DNA of 64,000 nucleotides from JAJEAO01 sp963667635 (GCA_965232015.1 OZ246946.1:3410001-3474000); one strand, 5' to 3'. Counted from the first letter of the stretch, positions 25,326-33,796 are shown. Program-made: numbers and translations. Notes: generated by a model from the sequence alone, not told the origin.

Positions 25326-27148
25326 CAGCGGTTCTCCTCGATGATCTGGAGCAGGTCGTTCCGCGGGGGCGTGACCGCTTCCTCGGCCAGCTCCATCTCC
25401 CCGTCGGCGCCCTTCCGCACCACCAGCGTGGCCTTCCCCCACCGTTCGCTCTTCGCCGGATGGTCCTCGCGGAAGTGGGCGCCCCGGCTCTCCTTCCGCT
25501 CGGCGGCGGTGCGCGCGACCGCCTCTGACACCAGGAGGAGGTTCGGAAGGTCGAGCGCGGTGTGCCAGCCCGGGTTGTAGGCGCGGTTCCCCGCCGCCGC
25601 GACCGAGCGGGCGCGATCCCGCAGCGCGAGAACCCCGTCGAGCCCTTCCTCGAGCTCCGCCTGGTTGCGCACGATCCCGACCTTCGCCTGCATGAGGTCC
25701 TGCAGCTCGCTCTGGATCTGGTAGGAACCCACCCCGGAACCGCCCGACTCCTGCCGTTCGAGGGGCGCGAGGGCGTCTCGTTCGGCGGCGGCGACCAGCT
25801 CCTGCTCGACGCCGTCGGATGCGGATCGGGAGTTGGCCCGGGCGAAGCGGGCGGCGTGCTCGCCGGCGCGCTTGCCGAACACGAGCAGATCCGAGAGCGA
25901 GTTGCCCCCGAGGCGGTTCGCCCCGTGGAGCCCGCCGGCGCACTCCCCGGCGGCGAACAGGCCGTCCACCCGGGACATCTGGGTCTCGCCGTCCACTCGG
26001 ACCCCGCCCATCACATAGTGGGTCGTCGGGCCGACTTCCATCGGTTCCTTCGTGATGTCGATCCCGGCGAGCTCCATGAACTGGTGGTACATGCTCGGCA
26101 GCTTCCGCCGGATGTGCGCTTCGCCGTCCTTCAGTCTCTCCCGGATCCAGGCGATATCGAGAAACACGCCGCCGTGCGGGCTGCCGCGCCCCTCGCGGAT
26201 CTCGCGGACGATGCAGCGCGCCACGTGGTCGCGGGTGAGGAGTTCGGGTGGGCGCCGGGCCTCCTTGTCGCCCTGGGTGTAACGCCATCCCTCCTCTTCG
26301 TTGTCGGCGGTCTGCTGCCGATAGAGGTCGGGGATGTCGTCGAACATGAACCGGCGGCCTTCGCTGTTGCGGAGAACCCCTCCCTCGCCGCGCACGCCCT
26401 CGGTGACCAGGATGCCGCGCACGCTGGGCGGCCAGACCATCCCGGTCGGGTGGAACTGGACGTACTCCATGTCGATCAGGTCGGCGCCGGCCTCGTAGGC
26501 GAGCGCGTGCCCGTCGCCGGTGTACTCCCAACTGTTCGAGGTGATCCGGAAAGCGCGTCCGATCCCTCCGGTCGCGAGCACGATCGAGTTCGCCCGGAAC
26601 AGTCGGAAGCGTCCCTGCTCCCGTTCGTAGGCGAAGGCTCCGATCACCCGGTTGCCGTCGGTGAGGAGCCGGGTCACGGTGCACTCCATGTGGACGTCGA
26701 TACCCAGATGGATGCCGTGATCCTGGAGCGTGCGGATCATCTCGAGGCCGGTGCGGTCGCCGACGTGGGCGAGCCGGGGGTACTTGTGGCCGCCGAAGTT
26801 GCGTTGGAGGATGCGCTGGTCGGGGGTCCGGTCGAACACCGCGCCCCACGCCTCCAACTCCTGCACCCGGGCCGGCGCCTCCCGGGCGTGGAGCTCGGCC
26901 ATGGTCGGGTTGTTGACGTACTGCCCGCCCCGCATCGTGTCCGCGAAGTGGGTCTTCCAGTCGTCGCGTCCGTCCACGTTGGCGAGCGCGGCGGCGATCC
27001 CGCCCTCGGCCATCACGGTGTGCGCCTTGCCGAGCAGGGACTTCGTCACCAGGCCCACCGAGACTCCGGCGGCCGAGGCCTCGATGGCGGCGCGGAGGCC
27101 GGCGCCGCCGGCCCCGATCACGAGCACATCGTGCTCAGCAGTTTTCAT
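25325..27148 (-). CDS. sdhA: Succinate dehydrogenase/fumarate reductase flavoprotein subunit
   Basis: This 607-residue flavoprotein oxidises succinate to fumarate (or the reverse). It begins with the FAD-binding VLVIGAGGAGLRAAIEAS, has the His for covalent FAD attachment in GKAHTVMAEGGIAAAL (near residue 45), the active-site region EYVQFHPTG, and the C-terminal helical domain with RGAHFREDHP. All are consistent with an active enzyme. It lies 13 bp after the membrane-anchor gene and overlaps sdhB by one base. Similarity is to the long SdhA of the Sdh1 type rather than the mitochondrial type. Confidence 0.96.
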   Translation of the reverse strand: MKTAEHDVLVIGAGGAGLRAAIEASAAGVSVGLVTKSLLGKAHTVMAEGGIAAALANVDGRDDWKTHFADTMRGGQYVNNPTMAELHAREAPARVQELEAWGAVFDRTPDQRILQRNFGGHKYPRLAHVGDRTGLEMIRTLQDHGIHLGIDVHMECTVTRLLTDGNRVIGAFAYEREQGRFRLFRANSIVLATGGIGRAFRITSNSWEYTGDGHALAYEAGADLIDMEYVQFHPTGMVWPPSVRGILVTEGVRGEGGVLRNSEGRRFMFDDIPDLYRQQTADNEEEGWRYTQGDKEARRPPELLTRDHVARCIVREIREGRGSPHGGVFLDIAWIRERLKDGEAHIRRKLPSMYHQFMELAGIDITKEPMEVGPTTHYVMGGVRVDGETQMSRVDGLFAAGECAGGLHGANRLGGNSLSDLLVFGKRAGEHAARFARANSRSASDGVEQELVAAAERDALAPLERQESGGSGVGSYQIQSELQDLMQAKVGIVRNQAELEEGLDGVLALRDRARSVAAAGNRAYNPGWHTALDLPNLLLVSEAVARTAAERKESRGAHFREDHPAKSERWGKATLVVRKGADGEMELAEEAVTPPRNDLLQIIEENR

Positions 27149-27161
27149 GGCGATGAGGGGC

Positions 27162-27968
27162 TCAGAGGATCCGCAAGTCGCTCCACACCCCCATGGAGCA
27201 GAGCCTCACATAGAGATCCGAGAAGGCGACCCAGACCAGGCTGCACCACGCCCAGTTCATGTGGCGCAGGTTGAACCAGCTCACGCATTCGTAGGCGCAG
27301 CGGCGAGCGGGCCGGGCGGCGATGCGGTCGAGGACGCCCCCGACCAGGTGACGGAGCGAATGGCAGCCGAAGGTGTACCCGCCGAGCAGGACGACGTTCA
27401 TCGTGAGAACGAGCGTTCCGACGCCGATTCCGAAGGTCTCCTGGCCGGTCGCCGGATCCACGAACCACATGGCCTTCCAGGCGTCCCACGCGAGGATGCA
27501 GATGAAGCCCAGCGCCAGGTAGAGGAAGTAGCGGTGGAGGTTCTGGAGGAGGAGCGGGAACCGCAGCTCGCCACCGTACCCCTTCCACGGCTTGCCGACG
27601 GTGCAAGATGCCGGGTTCGAGACGAAGGCCTTGTAGTAGGCGCCCCGGTAGTAGTAGCAGGTGAGCCGGAATCCGGCGGGCGCTCCCAGGATGACCAGCG
27701 CCGGCGAGAACGGGAGGAAGCTGGGCCAGAACGCCGGCTTCGGCCCCAGCCAGGCGTGGTGGGAGTCCCCCCACAGGACCGGCGAGTACATCGGCGACAG
27801 GTAGTTGCCGAGCTCGAAATGGGCGTTCTGGAACGCGGCCCAGGTGGAATAGACGAGGAATCCGGTGAGCCCCAGCAGGGTTGCCAACGGGACCGCCCAC
27901 CAGCGGTCGCGGCGACGGGTAACCCCGAATCCCTGACGCTCGGGGAGGGCTCCGGCGACAGTCGGCAC
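27162..27968 (-). CDS. sdhC: Succinate dehydrogenase membrane anchor (Sdh1/Rv0249c-like)
   Basis: About 268 residues with five membrane helices (for example WWAVPLATLLGLTGFLVYST, LLLQNLHRYFLYLALGFICIL and VLTMNVVLLGGYTFGCHSLRH). Conserved His residues in helices (NLHRYF, FGCHSLRHL, RHMNW) are suited to haem and quinone sites, as in the single-anchor Sdh1 enzymes. The start is uncertain: no ATG lies upstream of the first helix, and I give the GTG at 27968; another GTG or TTG is possible. The sequence just upstream is entirely GC-rich repeat, and this frame stays open through it, so a repeat insertion may have displaced the original promoter and start. Followed by sdhA and sdhB. Confidence 0.85.
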   Translation of the reverse strand: MPTVAGALPERQGFGVTRRRDRWWAVPLATLLGLTGFLVYSTWAAFQNAHFELGNYLSPMYSPVLWGDSHHAWLGPKPAFWPSFLPFSPALVILGAPAGFRLTCYYYRGAYYKAFVSNPASCTVGKPWKGYGGELRFPLLLQNLHRYFLYLALGFICILAWDAWKAMWFVDPATGQETFGIGVGTLVLTMNVVLLGGYTFGCHSLRHLVGGVLDRIAARPARRCAYECVSWFNLRHMNWAWCSLVWVAFSDLYVRLCSMGVWSDLRIL

Positions 27969-27990
27969 GGCGCGGAAGGATATCGGAACC

Positions 27991-28232
27991 CGGAGCGCCG
28001 GACTCCAGTCCGGCACGGGGGAGCGCCACCCTTTGGAGCGCCCCTGGTACGGAGCGCCCCTGGTACGGAGCGCCGGACTCCAGTCCCTTGCCGGCGCGCC
28101 GGCAACGCGCCGGTCAGCATGGGCCGGGAATTGCCGGACTGGAGTCCGGCGCGCCGGCACTCCGGCACCGGTCAGATCCGTCACCCGGTGCCGGGCCCCC
28201 ACCGGGAGAACTGGTGGAGTCCGGCGCTCCGG
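27991..28232. repeat. Large GC-rich repeat cluster upstream of sdhC
   Basis: The whole gap between the formylglycine-generating enzyme gene and sdhC is repeat. It contains palindromes at 27997-28013 and 28133-28150 (GCCGGACTnnAGTCCGGC), a direct duplication of GGAGCGCCCCTGGTAC (28036 and 28051), a third palindrome half, GGCGCGCC stretches, and one CCGGGAGAACTGG at 28202-28214. No promoter can be recognised, yet sdhCAB must be transcribed from or through it. Confidence 0.85.
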
Positions 28233-28237
28233 CGACC

Positions 28238-29014
28238 CTACGGGTCGCCGACACACCGGAAGCCGGTGTGATCCCACGCCGAATCCGCCGGCGCACGGTT
28301 CTCCCACGCCAGCCGGTAGCCCTGGCAGGAGTTCTCGGCGCAGAGGAACGACCCGCCCCGGATTGGCCGACTCTCGGGAGAGCCGCCGTCCACCCACTCC
28401 CACGCATTCCCCGCCATGTCGAACAGGCCGTAGCCGTTCGGCGGAAACGAGCCCACCGGCGCGAGCCCGACAAACCCATCGCGCGCCTCCGCCGGAAACG
28501 GGAAGCGACCGTCGAACAGGTTGGCGGGCGGGCTCCCCGCGAACGGAGAGCGCCGGCCCCACGGATAGATCGCCGCCGAGGTCCCCCCGCGGGCGGCGTG
28601 CTCCCATTCGACGGCGGTCGGCAGGCGTCCGCCGGACTCGGCGCAGAAGGCGGCGGCGTCGTTCCAGCTCACCTGGACCGCGGGGGCGGCGGGCGCCGCT
28701 TCGGAACGATCCGGACCGCGCGGCGTCCGCCAGTCGGCGCCGTCCCTACGGACCCACCACGGCGCTCCCGGCACCGCCGGGGCATCTCCGGGCGCCGTTC
28801 CCGGGGCATGGAAGACGAGCGACCACCCGAACCGCTCGGCGTCGGTGATCCGCCCGGTTCGCTCGATGAAGCGGGCGAACCGCTCGGTTGTGACCTCGTG
28901 CCGGTCGAGGAGGAATGCCTCGACGCCGGAACCGGCGGGGACCCGCGCCATGCCCTCCGGCGTGGCGCACCCGCAGAGGGCGAGGAGGGCCCCGACGGCG
29001 CCGCGGCGGAGCAC
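28238..29014 (-). CDS. Exported formylglycine-generating enzyme
   Basis: The 258-residue protein is a SUMF1/formylglycine-generating enzyme, which oxidises a Cys in sulfatases to formylglycine. Unlike most members of the broad FGE-sulfatase fold family it keeps both copper-binding active-site cysteines: Cys225 and Cys230 in GGSFLCAENSCQGYR, followed by the family ending TGFRCVG. WWVRRDGADWRTPRGP and RLPTAVEWEHAARGG are also characteristic. The N-terminus (GAVGALLALCGCATPEG) is a lipoprotein-like signal, which is unusual because bacterial FGEs are usually cytoplasmic. The GTG at 29014 is the best start I can see; upstream in-frame ATG at 29122 would give a long Arg-rich leader. No sulfatase gene is in the window. 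Confidence 0.8.
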   Translation of the reverse strand: MLRRGAVGALLALCGCATPEGMARVPAGSGVEAFLLDRHEVTTERFARFIERTGRITDAERFGWSLVFHAPGTAPGDAPAVPGAPWWVRRDGADWRTPRGPDRSEAAPAAPAVQVSWNDAAAFCAESGGRLPTAVEWEHAARGGTSAAIYPWGRRSPFAGSPPANLFDGRFPFPAEARDGFVGLAPVGSFPPNGYGLFDMAGNAWEWVDGGSPESRPIRGGSFLCAENSCQGYRLAWENRAPADSAWDHTGFRCVGDP

Positions 29015-29120
29015 CAGGTGAACGGAAGGCGGCGCCCGCTTGTCGAGGCCCGGGAGCCGCGACAGTACACTCCCCCGTGCGGAATTGTCGTTGCGGGCGG
29101 GGGGTTTGAAGACGGCGGAC

Positions 29121-29879
29121 ATGATCCGATTGGCGCTCGGGAGATTGTGGCCCGTGTCCCTGTTGCTCGCGGCGTTCGCGCCTGCGGGCTGCGGCGCGGG
29201 CGATGAGTCAGCTATGGATCGGGACCCTTTCCGCACCCCCCGGGAACTCATGGTCCGCAACGACCTCGAGGCGCGCGGCGTCCGCGATGCGGCGGTGCTC
29301 GAGGCGATGCGGCGGGTTCCGCGCCACATGTTCGTGGCGGAATCGCTCCGGAGCCAGGCCTACTCCGACCGCCCGCTCCCCATCGGCGAGGGGCAGACGA
29401 TCTCGCAGCCGTTCGTGGTCGCGCTGATGAGTTCGCTGGCGCAGGTGGAGTCCGGGTCGAGGGTCCTCGAGATCGGAACCGGTTCCGGTTACCAGGCCGC
29501 GGTTCTCGCCGAACTGGGTGGTGAGGTCTGGTCCATCGAGCTGCTGCCGGCCATCGGGGCCCTCGCCGCCTCGAACCTCGCCGGCGCCGGCTACGAGAGG
29601 ATCAACCTGAGGGTGGGAGACGGCTACCAGGGATGGCCCGAGGAAGCGCCGTTCGACCGGATCGTGATCACCGCCGCGCCTTCCACGATCCCGCCGGCGC
29701 TGATCGAACAGCTCGCTCCGGAAGGCCGGCTGATCGCTCCGGTAGGGGACGACCCGCGTTCCCAGCGGTTGCTCGTCGCTACCCGCAACGCCGACGGCGA
29801 CCTGGAGACGACCGATCACGGGGGCGTGGCGTTCGTCCCGATGGTCCCGGGAGACCAGGTCCCCCCGGCGAGCAACTGA
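29121..29879 (+). CDS. pcm: Protein-L-isoaspartate O-methyltransferase, lipoprotein form
   Basis: This 252-residue protein methylates L-isoaspartyl residues in damaged proteins using S-adenosylmethionine, starting their repair. Family signatures are RVPRHMFV, the substrate-proximal PIGEGQTISQPFVVALM, and the AdoMet motif VLEIGTGSGYQAAVLAELG. A signal with lipobox (LWPVSLLLAAFAPAGC) implies export, as seen for periplasmic Pcm homologues in several Gram-negatives. It starts at ATG 29121, divergent from the formylglycine-generating enzyme gene (start 29014), so 29015-29120 is a shared promoter region. The two genes could both serve exported-protein maturation or repair. Confidence 0.9.
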   Translation: MIRLALGRLWPVSLLLAAFAPAGCGAGDESAMDRDPFRTPRELMVRNDLEARGVRDAAVLEAMRRVPRHMFVAESLRSQAYSDRPLPIGEGQTISQPFVVALMSSLAQVESGSRVLEIGTGSGYQAAVLAELGGEVWSIELLPAIGALAASNLAGAGYERINLRVGDGYQGWPEEAPFDRIVITAAPSTIPPALIEQLAPEGRLIAPVGDDPRSQRLLVATRNADGDLETTDHGGVAFVPMVPGDQVPPASN

Positions 29880-31019
29880 TCAGTCGGTCGGCTCTCCCCC
29901 CTCGGCCGGATCGGCGACCGGAGCGGGGACCTTGTTCGCACCGCGGGCCTCCGCCAGAGCGGCGACCCGATCCGCGAGATCGGGATCGTCCGCCGCGAAC
30001 TGACGAAGCAGGGGGGCGAGGCCGGCGAGTTTCATCTGGAGGACCCGCTCGCGCAAGGCATCCGGCTTGACCACCTCGATCCAGTCCCACCACCCGATCA
30101 CATGCCGGGCCATGTCGTCCTTGCCTCCGGCGGTGAACCGAACGACGACGCTCCCGTCCTCCTCGCGGACGAGCTCCTGCGAGGGGTGGAAGACCCACTT
30201 GTCCACTTCGGGAGCGCTGGGGTGAAACCGCCACTCCACTTCGATCGGCTCCTCCCGGAACCCACCGAAGAGCTGGCGCACGTACTCGTCGAAGGCCTCG
30301 CCGTCCACCGGGCGGTAGTCGTCGAGGACCCGGACGTTCTCCATGCGATCGAGCCGGAACTGCACCGGGTTCTGGTAGCCCTCGACCCGCCCCACCAGGC
30401 ATGGACGGACGCCGAAGAGGATCCCGACCGGCGAAACGCGACGGGTCCGACGCTGGCCGGCGGCGTTGGTGTAGTCGAACCGGAGGCCGCGTTCTTTCAG
30501 CAGCGCCACCCGGAGGCTGTCGTCGGTCTCGGGATCCACCCGCACCCGGGGCGCCGGACGGGCGGCCACGCCGAGCGTGCGAGCCATGTTCTCGGCATTG
30601 ATGACGACCGACTCCGACAAACCGGGAAGTTTTCTCCGCCTTTTCCGTTCCTCGATCGCCTGGCTTTCCCGGAGCGCCTCGTCCATGGTGTTCCGGAGCC
30701 TGCCGAGCCGGCCGACCTCCTGCTCGAAGTGGTGGGCCTCGAGGAGCTCCATGGCCTTGTGGATCGCCGTGAAGTCCCGGTCCTGAAGGGGCAGGCGCAC
30801 CAGCGAACGGAACCACGCGGCGTTGCGATCCACCCGGAAGACGATGCGACCCTCGTGGTTGCGACGCTCGTCGAGCGGCAGGGCGCGGCGCAGTTCGCGA
30901 ATCCAGCGATGCGCGGTGCGCCGGGTGATGCCGTACTTCCGGATCAGGAACGCGTAGGTGACCTGATGGCCGGAGAGGAAGTCGTGGAACAGTTGCGAAG
31001 CTCGCTCGAGGCTCGTCAT
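29880..31019 (-). CDS. WYL-domain transcriptional regulator
   Basis: This 379-residue protein has an N-terminal HTH (YAFLIRKYGITRRTAHRWIREL, about residues 22-43), a middle helical part, a WYL-type SH3-like beta-barrel (about residues 175-245, with RFDYTNAAGQRRTRRVSPVGILF), and a C-terminal WCX-like extension (VEWRFHPSAPEVDKWVF). WYL proteins bind nucleic-acid or nucleotide ligands and regulate DNA damage or defence genes, among others. It ends immediately next to the stop of pcm (convergent, zero gap) and is divergent from the homoserine dehydrogenase gene, whose promoter it might control. ATG 31019 is chosen; ATG 31034 is also in frame. Confidence 0.85.
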   Translation of the reverse strand: MTSLERASQLFHDFLSGHQVTYAFLIRKYGITRRTAHRWIRELRRALPLDERRNHEGRIVFRVDRNAAWFRSLVRLPLQDRDFTAIHKAMELLEAHHFEQEVGRLGRLRNTMDEALRESQAIEERKRRRKLPGLSESVVINAENMARTLGVAARPAPRVRVDPETDDSLRVALLKERGLRFDYTNAAGQRRTRRVSPVGILFGVRPCLVGRVEGYQNPVQFRLDRMENVRVLDDYRPVDGEAFDEYVRQLFGGFREEPIEVEWRFHPSAPEVDKWVFHPSQELVREEDGSVVVRFTAGGKDDMARHVIGWWDWIEVVKPDALRERVLQMKLAGLAPLLRQFAADDPDLADRVAALAEARGANKVPAPVADPAEGGEPTD

Positions 31020-31149
31020 GGTGGCCCTCCCCATCCGTTGCGATGGCCCCCCGGCCCGCGCCGCGGGTGTGATCGGACACATTCTGACAGAGCGCGAGCG
31101 CGGCGCCGCCACACTCCGACGGCCTCGCATAGCATCGCGGGCCCTGCCC

Positions 31150-32394
31150 ATGCCGCGTCGTCGCCCTCTTCTCCTGCTCGGCATGGGTTCGGTACACCGG
31201 TCGTTCCTTCGGATCCTCGAGCGGAAGGCGGGAGGGCTCGCTGCCGACGAGGGGCTCCGGTTCGAGATCGCCGCCTGCGCCGACCGAAGCGGCTTCTTCC
31301 GCGGGCCGGACGCCTCCGGCAGCCGGCTGACCCGGGAGGCCGTCCTCGAGGTGAAGGAGAGCGGGGGAAGCCTCGGCGATCTGCCCGGAGCGGAGGCGGT
31401 CGCGCTCGACGAAGCGGTCGAGCTTGCGGGCCGCGACGGGATCCTCATGGACGCGGCTTCCATGGACATGGAGACCGGCGGCATCGGGCTGACGGCGGCG
31501 CGGGCAGCGCTGGCCCGTGGGACCTCGGCGGTTTTCGCCAACAAGTCGGCGGTCGCGCTCGCGTTCGACGAACTCGAGTCGCTCGCAGCGGCGAACGGCG
31601 CCCGGATGGGATGGAGCGCGACCGTCTGCGGCGGGCTCCCGGTGATCAACGCCGCCCGCCGGGAGATGGTGGCGGCGCGGTTCCTCCGGGTGCGGGGCGT
31701 GTTCAACGCCACCAGCAACCTGGTGCTGGACGAGGTGGCCGCCGGGCGGACCGTGGGCGACGCGATCCGGGAAGCTCAGGAGCGGGGGATCGCCGAGACC
31801 GATCCCACGAACGACCTGAACGGAACCGACACCGCGGCCAAGCTCGCGATCTTCGCCCGGACGGTTCTCCGCCAATCGGTCACTTTCCGGGATGTGCCGC
31901 GGGCGGGTATCGAGGCGGCGCCGGCGCCAGGAGCGGGCGAGGTCGTCCGCCTGCTCGGCGAGGCCGTGCTCCAGCCGGAGGGGGACTACCGGCTTCGGGT
32001 CGCCCCGAGAGCCGTCCCGCGCCGCAGCTTCTTCGGCGCCATCGGCAGCCTCGACATGGCCGTCGAATGGGAGACGGACCTCTACCAGGTCCACCGCCTC
32101 GCCGCCACCGAGGGAGATGCGGGTCCGACCGCCGCCGCGATGCTGCGCGACGCGGTCCACATCGTCGGAGCGCCCTATGGAGCGCCGGACTCCCGGAGCG
32201 CCGGACTCCGCCAGTTCTCCGGGCCAGTTCTCCCGGTGGGGGCGGGGCCCGGCACCGAGAAGTCCACCCGACCGGTGCCACCCCGTCGGAGCGCCGGACT
32301 CCGCCAGTTCTCCCGGCCAGTTCTCCCGGCCAGTTCTCCCGGTGGGGGCGGGGCGGGGCGGGGCCCGGCACCGAGAGACACCCATGAAGAGTGA
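31150..32394 (+). CDS. hom: Homoserine dehydrogenase with repeat-encoded tail
   Basis: The 414-residue protein reduces aspartate semialdehyde to homoserine on the threonine/methionine pathway. The N-terminal Rossmann domain (LLLLGMGSVHRSFL), ANKSAVAL, GGLPVINAARR and the catalytic segment FNATSNLVLDEVAAGR with ETDPTNDLNGTDTAAKL show a single-domain enzyme without an ACT domain. The conserved fold ends near residue 340 (AAAMLRDAVHIVGAPYG). The last 70 or so residues are translated GC-rich repeat (APDSRSAGLRQFSGP, then QFSRPVLPASSPGG) and are absent from the family, so the original stop has been displaced. The stop overlaps the start of the next gene by 11 nt. Confidence 0.88.
   Translation: MPRRRPLLLLGMGSVHRSFLRILERKAGGLAADEGLRFEIAACADRSGFFRGPDASGSRLTREAVLEVKESGGSLGDLPGAEAVALDEAVELAGRDGILMDAASMDMETGGIGLTAARAALARGTSAVFANKSAVALAFDELESLAAANGARMGWSATVCGGLPVINAARREMVAARFLRVRGVFNATSNLVLDEVAAGRTVGDAIREAQERGIAETDPTNDLNGTDTAAKLAIFARTVLRQSVTFRDVPRAGIEAAPAPGAGEVVRLLGEAVLQPEGDYRLRVAPRAVPRRSFFGAIGSLDMAVEWETDLYQVHRLAATEGDAGPTAAAMLRDAVHIVGAPYGAPDSRSAGLRQFSGPVLPVGAGPGTEKSTRPVPPRRSAGLRQFSRPVLPASSPGGGGAGRGPAPRDTHEE
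32172..32376. repeat. GC-rich repeat cluster inside the end of hom
   Basis: Two copies of a composite repeat lie in tandem: GGAGCGCCGGACTCC, then CCAGTTCTCCCGG units (two at 32211-32236, three perfect ones at 32304-32342), then GGTGGGGGCGGGGC and GCCCGGCACCGAGA. The units are the reverse complement of those at 33695-33759. The whole block is open in the hom frame and ends just before the next start codon. Confidence 0.85.
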
Positions 32395-33796
32395 CGTCAT
32401 GAAGCGTGACGTGCTGTCCCGCCGGGAAGCGCTGGGCGCCGGACTCGCCGCGGCCGGAACCGCGCTCTCCACCGCCTGCGGCGCTCCCGCAGAGCAGGCC
32501 GCCAGCGTCTCCACCCCGCCAGACGGGCCGCGGGTCGTGGTAGTCGGCGCCGGCGCCTTCGGAGGCTGGACGGCGCTGTGGCTTCTTCGCCGGGGCGCCC
32601 GGGTCACCGTCGTGGACGCGTGGGGCCCCGGCAACTCGCGCGCGAGTTCGGGCGGCGAGACCCGGGTGATCCGGGCCACCTACGGCCCCGACGCGATCTA
32701 CACCGACATGGTCGTCCGCGCCCTCGCGCTCTGGAAGGAACATGCAGCGGCGTGGGATGACCGGCTGTTCACCGAGACCGGCGCGCTGTGGATGGCGGGA
32801 GACGAGGACGACTTCGCGAAGCAGGCCGTCCCCATCCTCCGTGACCGCGGCGTCGCGTTCGAGGAGCTCGACGGGGACGAGATGGGGCGGCGGTTTCCGC
32901 AGATCCGCCCCGACGGGATCACCTACGCGCTCCACGAGAAGGGCGCCGGGTTCCTCGCGGCCCGGCGCGGCTGCCGCCGGGTCCTCGACGCCTTCCTCGC
33001 CGAGGGCGGCGACTACCGGGAAGCCCGCGCCGAGCCGGGTGCGGTCCGCGGCGGCCGGATGGAGGACATCGGACTCTCCGACGGGAGCCGGCTCGAAGGC
33101 GATGTCTTCGTGTTCGCCGGAGGACCGTGGCTCGCCGAGCTGTTCCCCGGCTTCGATCCGCCCCTCGTCGCCCCTACCCGGCAGGAGATCCTCTACTTCG
33201 GAACCCCGCCCGGTCGGCCCGATCTCACCGAGGCCGGGCTTCCGGTCTGGGTGGAGACCGGCGAGCGTTTCTTCTACGGCGTCCCGGGGAGCGAGAACCG
33301 GGGATTCAAGGTGGCCGATGACGCCCGCGGCGCGCCCTTCGATCCCACGAACGGTGACCGCACGCCCTCGGAGGCGGCGATCCGGGCGGCGCGCGACTAC
33401 ATGGAGTTCCGCTTCCCGGCGATGGTGGGCGCGCCCCTGCTGGAGGCCCGGGTCTGCCAGTACGAGCAGAGCCCCGACGGGCACCTCATCGTGGACACCC
33501 ATCCGGACGCGGGCAACGTGTGGATCGCCGGCGGCGGCTCGGGCCACGGCTACAAGCTGGGACCGGCGCTCGGCGAGATGTTGGCGGACCAGGTCATCGG
33601 CGACCGAGACAAGGAACCGTTCTTCGCGCTGGACCGGTTCGCCGGCGCGCTCGCTGCCGGGCCCGGCCTCGCCCCCGCCCCGCCCCCGCCCCCACCGGGA
33701 GAACTGGCCGGGAGAACTGGCCGGGAGAACTGGCCGGGAGAACTGGCCGGGAGAACTGGCGCCGGACTCCAGTCCGGCAATGAGAGGCATCCATGA
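32384..33796 (+). CDS. Exported sarcosine oxidase-like FAD oxidoreductase, repeat-extended
   Basis: This 470-residue flavoprotein resembles monomeric sarcosine oxidase/N-methyl amino acid oxidases. A Tat-like leader (SRREALGAGLAAAGTALS) precedes the FAD motif VVVVGAGAFGGWTALWLL and SSGGETRVIRATYG. Cys in ARVCQYEQSPDGHLIVD is placed like the residue that carries covalent FAD in sarcosine oxidase, and GGGSGHGYKLGPALGE matches the family end. It likely oxidises a secondary or N-methyl amine outside the cytoplasm. The fold ends at EPFFALDRF (about residue 415); the paralogue downstream stops one residue later, but here 54 extra residues follow, made of repeat-coded PGELAGRTGRENW units. Start overlaps hom by 11 nt; stop overlaps the next gene by ATGA. 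Confidence 0.87.
   Translation: MKSDVMKRDVLSRREALGAGLAAAGTALSTACGAPAEQAASVSTPPDGPRVVVVGAGAFGGWTALWLLRRGARVTVVDAWGPGNSRASSGGETRVIRATYGPDAIYTDMVVRALALWKEHAAAWDDRLFTETGALWMAGDEDDFAKQAVPILRDRGVAFEELDGDEMGRRFPQIRPDGITYALHEKGAGFLAARRGCRRVLDAFLAEGGDYREARAEPGAVRGGRMEDIGLSDGSRLEGDVFVFAGGPWLAELFPGFDPPLVAPTRQEILYFGTPPGRPDLTEAGLPVWVETGERFFYGVPGSENRGFKVADDARGAPFDPTNGDRTPSEAAIRAARDYMEFRFPAMVGAPLLEARVCQYEQSPDGHLIVDTHPDAGNVWIAGGGSGHGYKLGPALGEMLADQVIGDRDKEPFFALDRFAGALAAGPGLAPAPPPPPPGELAGRTGRENWPGELAGRTGAGLQSGNERHP
33695..33778. repeat. Five tandem 13-bp units plus 18-bp palindrome inside a flavoprotein gene
   Basis: Five perfect copies of CCGGGAGAACTGG run from 33695 to 33759 and are followed directly by the palindrome GCCGGACTCCAGTCCGGC (33761-33778). 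Because 13 is not a multiple of 3, the translation cycles through three frames with a 13-residue period (PGELAGRTGRENW). A C-rich stretch (33671-33693) precedes the array. Confidence 0.92.

Noticed and set aside
33695..33759. Tandem array resembling a CRISPR
   Set aside because: The units are 13 bp and directly adjacent with no spacers; there are no cas genes.
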